Shown here: in pieces, positions 1 through 8,502 of the stretch
How the letters are laid out: the number at the start of each line of letters is the position of its first letter
Numbering within the stretch: the first letter of the stretch is position 1
Assembly (NCBI RefSeq): GCF_000518805.1
Contig: NZ_JAEH01000001.1
Coordinates: 124,001 to 188,000, forward strand
DNA from: Shewanella waksmanii ATCC BAA-643
GTDB taxonomy: Bacteria; Pseudomonadota; Gammaproteobacteria; Enterobacterales; Shewanellaceae
Length of the DNA stretch: 64,000 nucleotides
Direction of reading: 5' to 3'
Made by a program: the position numbers and the translations under genes
Notes under the pieces: model-generated
What the model saw: the letters and a program-made list of their open reading frames with translations, nothing else
The model's database searches: none
Told to the model about the DNA's origin: nothing

Positions 1-846
1 GACAATGATTCCGATAATGATGGTGTTAACGACGATGAAGATGCATTTCCTTATGATAATCAAGAATCGGTCGACACAGATAATGACGGCATAGGTAACA
101 ATGCTGATAACGATGATGATAACGACGGTGTCGCTGATCACGAGGATGCTTTCCCGGTTGACGCTAGCGAATGGGTCGATACCGACAGTGATGGCATAAG
201 CAACAATGCCGACACCGATGATGATAACGATGGCGTGGCTGACACTGCCGATATTTTCCCACTCGACGCTTCAGAATGGCTAGATACCGACAACGATGGT
301 ATCGGTAATAATGCCGACAATGATGACGACAATGATGGCGTTGTTGATTCAGAAGATGCGTTGCCGCAAGATCCAACCGAGTCGGTTGATACTGACAATG
401 ACGGTATAGGCAACAATGCTGACACAGATGATGATAACGATGGTGCAGCTGATACTGCCGATGCTTTCCCACTCGACGCTTCAGAATGGCTAGATTCTGA
501 CAGCGATGGTATAGGCAACAATGCCGATACCGATGATGACAACGACGGCGTAGCAGATAGTCTAGATGCCTTCCCACTTGATTCGACTGAATCTGTAGAC
601 ACTGACAACGATGGCATTGGCAACAACACTGATACCGATGATGATAACGATGGTGTTAGCGATACCATTGACGCCTACCCACTCGACCCATCACGTTCAA
701 GTAACAGCAGTTCAAATGGCGGTAGTGGTAATAGTGATAATAATGACAATGCCGATTCAGGTGGCTCTGGAGGGGGCAGTATGAACTTCTGGGTTATAGC
801 GTTAGTGACATTAGCCCTATTTAGAAGACGTAGCATGACCAGGTAA
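1..846 (+). CDS. C-terminal part of a calcium-binding TSP3-repeat protein with GlyGly-CTERM tail (5' truncated by window)
   Basis: The frame is open from the first base, so the start lies outside the window; 281 residues are visible. Residues 1 to about 220 are tandem Asp/Asn-rich repeats of the thrombospondin type 3 kind, with the motif DTDNDGIGNNADTDDDNDG recurring about every 36 residues and separated by AFPLD-type segments. Such repeats bind calcium. A Ser/Gly linker follows, then a GlyGly-CTERM signature: a GGSGGGS stretch, a hydrophobic helix and a terminal RRR cluster. In the known system rhombosortase cleaves this tail and the protein leaves through type II secretion. The catalytic or adhesive N-terminal part is not visible, so the role is open. 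The repeats are nearly identical at DNA level, so copy number may vary between strains. Confidence 0.85.
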   Translation, partial: DNDSDNDGVNDDEDAFPYDNQESVDTDNDGIGNNADNDDDNDGVADHEDAFPVDASEWVDTDSDGISNNADTDDDNDGVADTADIFPLDASEWLDTDNDGIGNNADNDDDNDGVVDSEDALPQDPTESVDTDNDGIGNNADTDDDNDGAADTADAFPLDASEWLDSDSDGIGNNADTDDDNDGVADSLDAFPLDSTESVDTDNDGIGNNTDTDDDNDGVSDTIDAYPLDPSRSSNSSSNGGSGNSDNNDNADSGGSGGGSMNFWVIALVTLALFRRRSMTR

Positions 847-858
847 TTGGCACAGTAT

Positions 859-888
859 ACAGTAAGGGGGATAGACACCTCTTACTGT
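859..888 (+). terminator. Hairpin after the TSP3 protein gene
   Basis: ACAGTAAG at 859-866 is complementary to CTTACTGT at 881-888. The hairpin starts 13 bases after the stop codon, but no long T-run follows. It is a probable weak terminator or mRNA-end structure. Confidence 0.4.
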
Positions 889-1116
889 CTGCCCTACCAG
901 CCTACAAAGTTCTAGCAACATCAGCTTCTACATCGGCTCTAAAACAAACCACACTTCACTCACTACACACCTTAAGCCTTTGTAATAGCGTAAACACATT
1001 TTCACTAAACGCTGTTTTTAACAAATTAAGCTTTACTCCCCGATAGTAAACAGCTCAAAATAGCGCTTAGGTAAGTTAATTGATTTGAAAAGCATAAATT
1101 TAGGAGTTTCAAACAA

Positions 1117-1554
1117 ATGATGACTAAATGGGCGACACGTTTTTTACAGATGGCCGAGCTCGTTGCATCTTGGAGCAAGGACCCCTCCACACAAGTTGGC
1201 GCGGTGATCACCGAAGATAACCGCATTGTTGCACTCGGTTTTAACGGTTACCCTCACGGCATATCTGATAGTGCTGAGACTGACAACCGTGAAATGAAGC
1301 TGCTCAAAACCCTACATGCTGAAGAGAATGCCATTTTATATGCTAAGCGAGACCTGAGTGGCTGTGAAATTTGGGTCACCCATTTCCCCTGCCCCAATTG
1401 TGCGGCGAAGATAATCCAAACAGGACTAACGGCGGTACACAGCCCACAACCTAGTGAAGATTTTCTGTCACGCTGGGGAGATAAAATTAAGATAAGCCAA
1501 GATATGTTTGACCAAGCTGGAGTCAATGTCGATTGGTTGCAGGTTAACAAGTAA
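1117..1554 (+). CDS. dCMP deaminase family protein (cytidine/deoxycytidylate deaminase fold)
   Basis: A 145-residue zinc-dependent deaminase. The HAEENA motif (zinc-binding His plus catalytic Glu) and PCPNCA (the two zinc Cys) are both present, as is the N-terminal SKDPSTQVGAVI stretch typical of dCMP deaminases. The known family reaction is dCMP to dUMP, feeding thymidylate synthesis, in the cytoplasm. The start at 1117 follows a TAGGAG ribosome site at 1101-1106; the adjacent ATG at 1120 is equally possible. The gene stands alone and converges on ppiB. It could instead act on another nucleotide or be a ComEB-like member; the deaminase assignment itself is secure. Confidence 0.85.
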   Translation: MMTKWATRFLQMAELVASWSKDPSTQVGAVITEDNRIVALGFNGYPHGISDSAETDNREMKLLKTLHAEENAILYAKRDLSGCEIWVTHFPCPNCAAKIIQTGLTAVHSPQPSEDFLSRWGDKIKISQDMFDQAGVNVDWLQVNK

Positions 1555-1571
1555 TAGCAACCTCGCAAGCA

Positions 1572-1606
1572 GTGGTGCTGCCGATAAATATCTGCAGCAC
1601 TAACCA
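1572..1606. terminator. Hairpin between the convergent deaminase and ppiB genes
   Basis: GTGCTGC at 1575-1581 pairs with GCAGCAC at 1594-1600, and the flanks GGT and ACC can extend the stem. It lies between convergent stop codons and could act for both strands. No clear T-run is present. Confidence 0.35.
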
Positions 1607-1615
1607 TCACCACAT

Positions 1616-2113
1616 TTAATCCATATTTACGCTAACTTTCTCAATAATGATAGGCTCTCGGGGCACATCATCATGACCTAGTATTGATGTGGTTCGAACC
1701 CGTTCTATCTTCTTCACCACATCCATTCCGGCGGTCACAGCGCCAAATACAGCGTAACCCCAACCGGCATTAGTGGTTGCCCGATGATCCAAAAAGTCAT
1801 TATTTTCAAGGTTGATAAAAAACTGTGCCGTTGCGGAATGTGGCGCGTCGGTGCGAGCCATGGCAATGGTGCCTTTAATGTTCTTTAAACCGCGATTGGC
1901 CTCGTTAACAATAGCAGCATGGGTAGGTAATTCTTGCATGTCGGCATCGAACCCACCGCCTTGCACCATAAACCCTTTAATGACTCGATGGAAAATCGTG
2001 CCTTCATAAAAGCCTTCGCGGCAATAACGCAAAAAGTTCTTACAGCTTACCGGCGCCGTTTGCATATCGAGCTCTATCTCAATATCGCCGTAGTTGGTGG
2101 TAAAAGTGATCAT
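1616..2113 (-). CDS. ppiB: Peptidyl-prolyl cis-trans isomerase B (cyclophilin)
   Basis: 165 residues, the usual length of the cytoplasmic bacterial cyclophilin PpiB. It catalyses cis-trans isomerisation of proline peptide bonds. The cyclophilin active-site stretches are intact: FHRVIKGFMVQGG with the catalytic Arg (residues about 41-53), then a GTIAMAR loop followed by the SATAQFFINL segment, and a Trp in the GWGYAVFG segment where cyclosporin binds in sensitive members. There is no signal peptide, so this is the cytoplasmic PpiB rather than periplasmic PpiA. It converges with the deaminase gene and is not in an obvious operon. Confidence 0.93.
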   Translation of the reverse strand: MITFTTNYGDIEIELDMQTAPVSCKNFLRYCREGFYEGTIFHRVIKGFMVQGGGFDADMQELPTHAAIVNEANRGLKNIKGTIAMARTDAPHSATAQFFINLENNDFLDHRATTNAGWGYAVFGAVTAGMDVVKKIERVRTTSILGHDDVPREPIIIEKVSVNMD

Positions 2114-2219
2114 AAACGCTCGTAATTAGCAGTAACTATCTAGCCGTTATTATACCTTAACCAGCAGCCTTTTAAGTTCGTAATTAAACACGGTTGCCTA
2201 TTTCCCCCGCCGTGCAGAC

Positions 2220-3230
2220 TTAAAAATCATCGCCGTCATGGCCCATTTCAGCGCTATAGTCACTCAAATTACTGTCCTGCATGGCGCTCTCTTCATACCA
2301 ACTTTCTGTATTGCCAGCATGCTCAGCTGCTACATGGCTACCAGTGTAACAAGCAGCGTAAGCACTCAATTGCCCCTTGGCAGAAGCATGACCCATAACA
2401 GACTTGTGTGGTGAAACAAGCTTGCCCTTTGGCACCTCGATGCCTTGCTGCTTAGCCTGCGTCCTAGTTTGCGCTCTTGCTCCTATTCTCGCGGCATATT
2501 CAGGACTCACCCCAGAGCCATGGCATATTGAGCAGCAACAGCCGTTTGAATAGGCTCCTAGGCCATCACAGCTAAAACAGCGCCCCCGCTTAGTTACGCT
2601 AGGCTGCGCCGCAACTGAATGAGGAGCTAATGTATTACTATGGGTTGGGCTAACTGAAGCAGAACCTGTAATTTCAGTACCTGTAGTTTCAGTGCCTGTA
2701 GTTTCACTGCCAGGGAATTCAGCGACAGAAGTGAATGACTCAGCCATTGATGGCTTGGACTGGGTTAACTCGTTATCATCAAGCAGGTAGTTAACCAGCG
2801 TGCTATAGCCTTGCACACTAAGCGCCTTAAGCACATCGACACAACCATTGAGAAAGTACTTCAAGCTAAAGTGCAAGTGATCAACCACTAAACAGTTAAC
2901 TATGGGCAAACCATAGCTAAACTCAACGCCCACCTCATGCTTTTTGGTCTGAAAAGCACTCAAACAAACAAAGCTATTATCCAAACGTTTGTTGATAAAG
3001 CCCAGTTCAGCCTGAATAACGTCTAACACAATTGGCTCTTGCTGCTTAAAAATCACATCGCCAAAGTGCAATATCAACATCTGCTCTTTCACTACGCAGC
3101 TAAATTGATAACGTTCAAATGAGAAATCAACTTGCACAGCATCTTTTACTCTTGGGGCTATGCCCCACTGGTGCAATAAAGCCGCCACCGTGTACGATGA
3201 GACATTGTCACTGGCTATAAAATCATTCAT
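2220..3230 (-). CDS. Hypothetical protein with a Cys-rich DnaJ-like zinc motif
   Basis: 336 residues; I do not recognise the family. The N-terminal 160 residues look globular. A low-complexity linker at about 170-185 repeats TGTET. Residues about 215-245 hold CFSCDGLG and CCCSICHGSG, resembling the CXXCXGXG zinc repeats of the DnaJ central domain, though only about two units are present. The C-terminal 90 residues are polar and probably disordered. There is no signal peptide or membrane helix, so it is likely cytoplasmic. It stands alone, transcribed toward ppiB with a 106-bp gap. A zinc-stabilised binding module is inferred from the Cys pattern only. Confidence 0.6.
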   Translation of the reverse strand: MNDFIASDNVSSYTVAALLHQWGIAPRVKDAVQVDFSFERYQFSCVVKEQMLILHFGDVIFKQQEPIVLDVIQAELGFINKRLDNSFVCLSAFQTKKHEVGVEFSYGLPIVNCLVVDHLHFSLKYFLNGCVDVLKALSVQGYSTLVNYLLDDNELTQSKPSMAESFTSVAEFPGSETTGTETTGTEITGSASVSPTHSNTLAPHSVAAQPSVTKRGRCFSCDGLGAYSNGCCCSICHGSGVSPEYAARIGARAQTRTQAKQQGIEVPKGKLVSPHKSVMGHASAKGQLSAYAACYTGSHVAAEHAGNTESWYEESAMQDSNLSDYSAEMGHDGDDF

Positions 3231-3555
3231 CGGTACTCGTTTTCTCGGTCATGTTGTCAGGTAACATCTAGAACTGTTGTTGACTTGAAGCAGGACATAA
3301 AGCTGACATGCCACTTCAGTTTGTGCCCGCCAGCCTATGCACTCAAAGCGACCTAAACAAGCGCAAACTTTAGCGAATCTTGATATTAGCGACACAGATC
3401 AAATATTGCTTAGGCTAGTCAACATCAGCTTAACTTTACCTAAATAAAACGACACAGTTGACGAACAAGCAGACTACGCAAAATAGGGAAACGCCAAGCG
3501 CTAATCTCGCCACTCAAATCCCGTCAACGAGCAATTAATTCATCAAATACTAATA

Positions 3556-3577
3556 AAAGTGATCCAAATCGATTTTT
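3556..3577. promoter_or_regulatory. Possible CRP-like site upstream of the tetraheme cytochrome gene
   Basis: AAAGTGATCCAAATCGATTT resembles the CRP palindrome (TGTGA-N6-TCACA). The left half is good (GTGATC) and the right half weak (TCGATT). It lies about 120 bp before the cytochrome start in the 409-bp gap 3231-3639, where nothing else is evident. CRP controls anaerobic respiratory genes in Shewanella, which fits, but the match is imperfect. Confidence 0.35.
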
Positions 3578-3696
3578 AATCGCTATTGTATAGCTGTACC
3601 AATCGTTAAAACTGGTGCTTTCGGCGGCGATGGAAATGAATGCATTCTCAGGCTGACAAGATAATCACAATGCTATTGAAGGCGGGATCGACTGTT

Positions 3697-4284
3697 ATGC
3701 AAAAACTCAAAGCGCTGCTTAACACAATATGGCAGGTCATAAACAAACCAAGTGTTCACTACAGCTTAGGTTTTTTGGTTATAGGCGGTTTTATTGCGGG
3801 GATCATTTTCTGGGGGGCATTTAACACTGCGCTAGAGATGTCCAGTACCGAAGAGTTTTGCAGTAGCTGCCACCAAAACGTCTATCAAGAGATGCAGCCG
3901 ACTATTCACTACTCTAACCGCAGTGGCGTTAGAGCAACCTGTCATGATTGCCATGTCCCCCATAAATGGACCGACAAAATTGCCCGAAAAATGCAGGCAT
4001 CCAAAGAGATTTGGGCACATTTAGTCGGTTCGATTAACACACCAGAGAAATTTGAGGCTAAACGTCGGCAACTGGCGCAACACGAATGGAACCGCTTAAA
4101 AGCGAATAACTCGTTAGAATGTAGAAACTGCCATGAGTTTGACTACATGGACTTCACCGCCCAATCTGAACGCGCTGCCGCAATGCACTCAACTCACTTA
4201 GCATCAGGAGAAAAAACCTGTATTGATTGTCACAAAGGCATAGCACACCAACTACCTGATATGGCTGGCGTTGAAGGCTGGTGA
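3697..4284 (+). CDS. NapC/NirT-family tetraheme c-type cytochrome (membrane quinol dehydrogenase)
   Basis: 195 residues from the chosen start. One N-terminal membrane helix ([19 protein letters not shown]) anchors a periplasmic domain with four CXXCH heme sites: CSSCH, CHDCH, CRNCH and CIDCH. The stretch [11 protein letters not shown] is typical of NapC/NirT/NrfH/CymA proteins. The known family role is to take electrons from menaquinol or ubiquinol and pass them to periplasmic acceptors. The start at 3697 is preferred over 3640 because AGGCGGGA lies about 9 bases upstream and the protein then begins directly before the helix. Neighbours are a LysR regulator and an OmcA/MtrC-type cytochrome, suggesting a shared electron path; no dedicated terminal reductase gene is adjacent. 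Confidence 0.88.
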   Translation: MQKLKALLNTIWQVINKPSVHYSLGFLVIGGFIAGIIFWGAFNTALEMSSTEEFCSSCHQNVYQEMQPTIHYSNRSGVRATCHDCHVPHKWTDKIARKMQASKEIWAHLVGSINTPEKFEAKRRQLAQHEWNRLKANNSLECRNCHEFDYMDFTAQSERAAAMHSTHLASGEKTCIDCHKGIAHQLPDMAGVEGW

Positions 4285-4530
4285 TATCAATTTAAGCAAA
4301 TAAAAGTGCACTAAACAGCGAGAATGATGATACAAATGTAAGCACTTTTAACACTGAATCACTAACTTATCTAAGGCCAAATTGCCTAGATCAACATCGC
4401 AGCATATGATGTGATCTACTGCCAACAATTTTCAGCAAAATTTACAATTCACACCGTTAACCGCTCTATATTAGATATCTATGTGTTATACATAATCCAT
4501 GGTATTCCTAATTAACTTTGAGTTTTCATT

Positions 4531-5496
4531 ATGCTGAGCAAGTCTTTAAAGAAAATATCCGACCTAGATGTTTTTAGCCTAATTGTATTCAAAGTGCTTT
4601 ACGAGAATGGCTATGCCAATAACACCGCCAATGAGCTGCAAGTCTCCGCACCTAAGGTCAGCCGCTGTTTAGCGTCGCTTCGAGCCACATTTGACGACGA
4701 GTTATTTTACCGTCGACAACAAGGCCTAAAACCAACACCGCTAGCAGAAATGCTCTACAAACCTATTTGCGATGTATATCAAACCATTAGTCAATTAGAG
4801 CAAGTCGCTCAATATGAACCTGCCTCCGATACCGTGCCCGTTATCAATATTGCTGTGGCCAAAAATATTATGACTAGCCTAGCCATCGCCATTGAACAAC
4901 ACCCTAAAAATGACGTACTGGGAAAAATACGCCTACAGCAATGGGTGCACAATTCTCAAGAGTGGATTCACAATGGCGAGGTCGACTTTGGCATCGCATT
5001 AGAAAGCTGCCAATCTTCCGAGCTCAGTTGTGAGTATATCGGTACCCATACTAAGCTCTATTTGGCCGCCAAAAAAGATCACCCAATATGGGATAATGAC
5101 ACCACGATTACCTTAGAAGCAATTGCGAACCATCCATTCACATACCTCGAAAGTAAGGGGTTTAACGATAGAGTCGACCCGCTGGAAATGTATTGTAAAA
5201 ATGCGCGTGTCGATCTGCTTGAAGTAGACAAGGTCAATAACAGAGAAGAGTTAATTAGCCATTTATTAACAATGGGTAGCGTCGCCTTCACCCCCGCTTT
5301 AGATGCGCAGTTTTATACCAATATTCCCACACTCAGAACAGAGATTCTCGCTGAAGAACAGTTTAGTAAGTTGCATCAAGGCTTAACCGCACCACAATAC
5401 TATATAATTGAAAAACAAGAAAAAAACAGAAGATATAATGAAGAAAGAAGACAAATACTATTCGAAATCGTTACCAATTTACTCCAATCATCATAA
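4531..5496 (+). CDS. LysR-family transcriptional regulator
   Basis: 321 residues. An N-terminal winged helix-turn-helix (residues about 12-70: a DLDVFSLIVFKVLYENG start and an AAPKVSRCLASLR-like recognition helix with SAPKVSRCL) is followed by a LysR substrate-binding-like domain. It is divergent from textbook LysR proteins; the usual hydrophobic FxxVAExGS opening is replaced by VLYENGYANNTA. It lies between two multiheme cytochrome genes, all on the same strand, with 246 bp before it and 183 bp after it, so it probably controls one or both. The ligand cannot be inferred. Confidence 0.8.
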   Translation: MLSKSLKKISDLDVFSLIVFKVLYENGYANNTANELQVSAPKVSRCLASLRATFDDELFYRRQQGLKPTPLAEMLYKPICDVYQTISQLEQVAQYEPASDTVPVINIAVAKNIMTSLAIAIEQHPKNDVLGKIRLQQWVHNSQEWIHNGEVDFGIALESCQSSELSCEYIGTHTKLYLAAKKDHPIWDNDTTITLEAIANHPFTYLESKGFNDRVDPLEMYCKNARVDLLEVDKVNNREELISHLLTMGSVAFTPALDAQFYTNIPTLRTEILAEEQFSKLHQGLTAPQYYIIEKQEKNRRYNEERRQILFEIVTNLLQSS

Positions 5497-5525
5497 CTGC
5501 TCACTAATTTAGGTAACCAAATTTC

Positions 5526-5544
5526 AGTAATTGCAATTATTACT
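5526..5544. promoter_or_regulatory. Palindrome upstream of the OmcA/MtrC-type gene, candidate LysR operator
   Basis: AGTAATTGCAATTATTACT has AGTAAT/ATTACT arms around a 7-base spacer and contains T-N11-A-type symmetry usual for LysR operators. It sits 30 bp after the LysR gene and about 136 bp before the cytochrome start. Assignment is positional inference. Confidence 0.3.
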
Positions 5545-5679
5545 TTCAATTATCGAAATTTCGGTGGCAGAATCTTTAATTTTCAGTCACAGACTTTATA
5601 CACATATGTTCAGATTTTGTTGAATTCTTCTATATTGTATTTACTGCATTTGCAGAAAAATACCTATAAAGGGATAAAA

Positions 5680-7629
5680 ATGATGAGAACATATAACAAA
5701 TCAGTACTTGCGATGGCGTTAGTGGCCGCCATCGGTATGGCGGGGTGTAGTGACGGTGAAGATGGTAAAGACGGTGCTCCAGGTGAACCAGGAGCGCCAG
5801 GTGAACCTGGTGGTTCGCCTGTTGTAGAAACTTCCGAAGTCACTAATGTTGAGTTTATCTCTCACCTAGTTGAAGAAGGTAAAGTCACTCTTGAGTTTGA
5901 AATCACTAACGAAGAAGGCAATCTAATTAATGGCTTAACAGACGCAGCAGTCTATTTAGCCCTTAAGACAGACAGCGGTATTCAGCGCTCTCGTGACGGC
6001 GAAGTCGGTGGCAGCGTAACAGTAGGAGGTGATGCACCTACTGAAGGCGCTACATTAACTATGCTAGATGATGGCCATTATCAGCTTGTTGCACCAATCG
6101 CTTCGGTTCAGGCTGATTCAGAAGTGTTAACTCGTTTACAAGTGGGTGACGGCGAAACCATTGCTGACTCGCCTTACATTATTGTTAACAAACCAGAAGG
6201 CATTCATACCACAACGACTGAAACCTGCTATTCATGTCACGTTGACTATGCGACTTCTGATATTAAACATGCCAAATATGTTGCACTAAACACTAGCGGA
6301 GAAGTTGATTTTGTTGGCGGTTGTATGGTGTGTCACAACAACGTACCACGCGATATTGCAGAAGATGGTTCTTCTTTAGACACTGGTGGCTACGCTAAAA
6401 ACACCATGCAAAAGCTGGGTCATATTAATCACCAAAAATTTGAAAAAGATTTTGCTCCAACTAACTGCTATACCTGTCACGCTGAACCTGTAATCAATAC
6501 AAGTATTGCGGGCAATGGCTGTTCAGATTGTCACGGAACAGGTCAATCAGCGGTAATTGTTCCTTCTGATGGTTTCGATGCGCGTGCATTCCATGCTGAA
6601 AAATCAGGTCTTGATACACTTCAAGCAATGCGTGTTGGTTATAGAGCTGAAACTACTGACCCATTTAAAAACGACTTAGGTGAGTGGTGTACGACTATGT
6701 CGCTGTATGAAGTCACTGGTGAGACCGAAACAATGGTTAACATCGGTGATTCTTATAACCCAGATGGCGGTGCTCATATCCCAGGACAACCCATTGTATA
6801 TGCAGGCGCATATCTACACGGTTATTATGATGAATCAATCGTAGGTCGTTTTGGTGGTCATACTGATGGCGAGTACAAAACTGACAATGCCGATGGTAGT
6901 CGTACACATTGTTACCCTGTAACGAATGCTGGTTTTGAAAGCTCTGCAATTATGGCTTCTGCCCGTATTGGCTTAAGTTATGATGGCTGGGTAGATAGTG
7001 ACAGTGAATATAGCATCTCATTTACCGCATATTCTGATGCCGTAGATTACGACACACTTGAGCCAGCTATGGCTTATGAGCGTCGCTTATCTGTGACTAG
7101 TGACAGCTGTACGACTTGTCACACAAATGAGACAAACTTCCACAAAAATGGTGCTTACAATAATGGCGGTATGGACTGTGTAGCTTGTCATAACAATGGT
7201 CAAGATCGTCGCGGAGCATACTCAGCGCCAGGTTATGGACCAATGGTTCACAGCATGCACTGGGGTCGCGGTAACATGTTAGGTGACAAAGCTCCAGAAG
7301 CGAACTCAGCAGCAAGCTTAAATGGTGATAACTGTGTATCTTGTCATGCTGACGGTGTCAGCCTAGCTGATATCCCTAACCAATACATCCTTTCTAAAGC
7401 GTTTAATGAAGGGGTTGCTGGTGTAATGACTAGCCCAGTGACGGCCAACTGTATTGCTTGTCACGACAGTGCTTCTGCTCAGAACCATATGGAACAAAAT
7501 GGTGGTGAATACAATGTTCCAGCGGTAACGGGTGAGTGGTACAAGCAAGATACAATGGAATCTTGTGCAACCTGTCATGATACTGGTAAGTCGTTCGGTA
7601 TCGATATGTTCCATAACTTTGAACGTTAG
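5680..7629 (+). CDS. OmcA/MtrC-family outer-membrane multiheme c-type cytochrome lipoprotein (nine CXXCH)
   Basis: 649 residues. A signal peptide ends in a lipobox (IGMAGC, Cys23), followed by a collagen-like Gly-rich stretch (GAPGEPGAPGEPGG), the same opening as in OmcA and MtrC. Heme motifs, in order: CYSCH, CMVCH, CYTCH, CSDCH in the first half and CTTCH, CVACH, CVSCH, CIACH, CATCH in the second. That is nine; family members usually carry ten, five per half, so one appears missing in the first domain. Two further Cys (EWC, THC) fall in the central beta region. These proteins pass electrons from the periplasm to minerals or soluble acceptors at the cell surface. The start at 5680 has AAAGGGA 5 bases upstream; ATG 5683 is also possible. 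No mtrAB-type partners are adjacent. Confidence 0.9.
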   Translation: MMRTYNKSVLAMALVAAIGMAGCSDGEDGKDGAPGEPGAPGEPGGSPVVETSEVTNVEFISHLVEEGKVTLEFEITNEEGNLINGLTDAAVYLALKTDSGIQRSRDGEVGGSVTVGGDAPTEGATLTMLDDGHYQLVAPIASVQADSEVLTRLQVGDGETIADSPYIIVNKPEGIHTTTTETCYSCHVDYATSDIKHAKYVALNTSGEVDFVGGCMVCHNNVPRDIAEDGSSLDTGGYAKNTMQKLGHINHQKFEKDFAPTNCYTCHAEPVINTSIAGNGCSDCHGTGQSAVIVPSDGFDARAFHAEKSGLDTLQAMRVGYRAETTDPFKNDLGEWCTTMSLYEVTGETETMVNIGDSYNPDGGAHIPGQPIVYAGAYLHGYYDESIVGRFGGHTDGEYKTDNADGSRTHCYPVTNAGFESSAIMASARIGLSYDGWVDSDSEYSISFTAYSDAVDYDTLEPAMAYERRLSVTSDSCTTCHTNETNFHKNGAYNNGGMDCVACHNNGQDRRGAYSAPGYGPMVHSMHWGRGNMLGDKAPEANSAASLNGDNCVSCHADGVSLADIPNQYILSKAFNEGVAGVMTSPVTANCIACHDSASAQNHMEQNGGEYNVPAVTGEWYKQDTMESCATCHDTGKSFGIDMFHNFER

Positions 7630-7723
7630 TACCAACATCGCTTAAAGGCGAGAACCTGGGCGACCTGAGCAATAGCAGGAAGCCCGCTACAATTACTGCT
7701 TTGCAGCATCGCGAGTAGTATAT

Positions 7724-7775
7724 GGGGGATGGAAAATGGCTACCCTGCAGGCCGTCATTTCTATCCCCCTTTTTC
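7724..7775 (+). terminator. Strong intrinsic terminator after the multiheme cytochrome gene
   Basis: GGGGGATGGAAAATGGC (7724-7740) pairs with GCCGTCATTTCTATCCCCC (7751-7769) with small mismatches, followed by TTTTTC. It lies 95 bp after the stop. It is a classical rho-independent terminator and confirms the cytochrome gene as a transcription-unit end. Confidence 0.8.
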
Positions 7776-7838
7776 TTGTCTAGGTTTTAGCGGCTAACTA
7801 GGTTGGTACCTTGCTATCTCAGCCAAGATATACAGCGG

Positions 7839-8243
7839 TTAAGACAAGCTCTGTAACCCATGTTGCCGCCCAACCTCGTTGGCTACCGTTAACAACCTAT
7901 CTTTAATTGCTTGCTCAATCCCAGACCCAGCCTGGACTATATCTGCCACAGCGATAAACGCAACCGTCTCCAATTTGTCGCTGTCATGATGGTAGGCAAC
8001 GCCCGCTTCCTGTACCCAACTCGGCGCCGCTATCTGTTCGGCTTGACTTGCGAGCGTATTGACTAAGGTAAACCTAAAGGTCAAAACACACGCTTCATTG
8101 GCATACCAGTCGGTTTTCAACGCTTGAAAATTCAGCCACATCTCCAATTGCGCTAATAGGGGGTTAAGCAATTTTGAAAAGTTGCCATCGGCGATGACGG
8201 TCATTGGAAACTCTTGCTGCATGTATTGATCCCTTGATTTCAC
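7839..8243 (-). CDS. Hypothetical protein
   Basis: 134 residues; family not recognised. There is no signal peptide, membrane helix or Cys motif. The composition is that of a small soluble alpha/beta protein, with a hydrophobic core stretch (ETVAFIAVADIVQAGSGIEQ) near residues 90-110. The start could also be Met8 or Met14; Met14 would begin at MTVIADGNF. It is convergent with the cytochrome gene and divergent from the YHS gene. No functional claim is made. Confidence 0.5.
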   Translation of the reverse strand: MKSRDQYMQQEFPMTVIADGNFSKLLNPLLAQLEMWLNFQALKTDWYANEACVLTFRFTLVNTLASQAEQIAAPSWVQEAGVAYHHDSDKLETVAFIAVADIVQAGSGIEQAIKDRLLTVANEVGRQHGLQSLS

Positions 8244-8502
8244 TTAAGTCAGACTGCCGCCCGCTGCAAAGCCGGGCATCGATACTCATTGAGCTAGCTT
8301 GCGACCTTATCCACCTTGATGCAACTAATGCTTAAAAACAATACACCTAGTTGAGCTTAGACACTTGGCTCTTAGTAGCCGATAAAGCTTGGCTTATCAC
8401 CATCCGGACTTTTAGACATAACAAGCTGACTTTTGGCCATATCGTCCACTAATACGCTTATCTAAACTAAATAACACTTAAACCAAACCAAGAGAATTTA
8501 TT

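Noticed and set aside
138-668. Long open frame on the minus strand across the TSP3 repeats
   Set aside because: It is the antisense of a repetitive Asp/Asn-rich coding region; low-complexity Ser/Leu composition and perfect phase with the repeat explain it.
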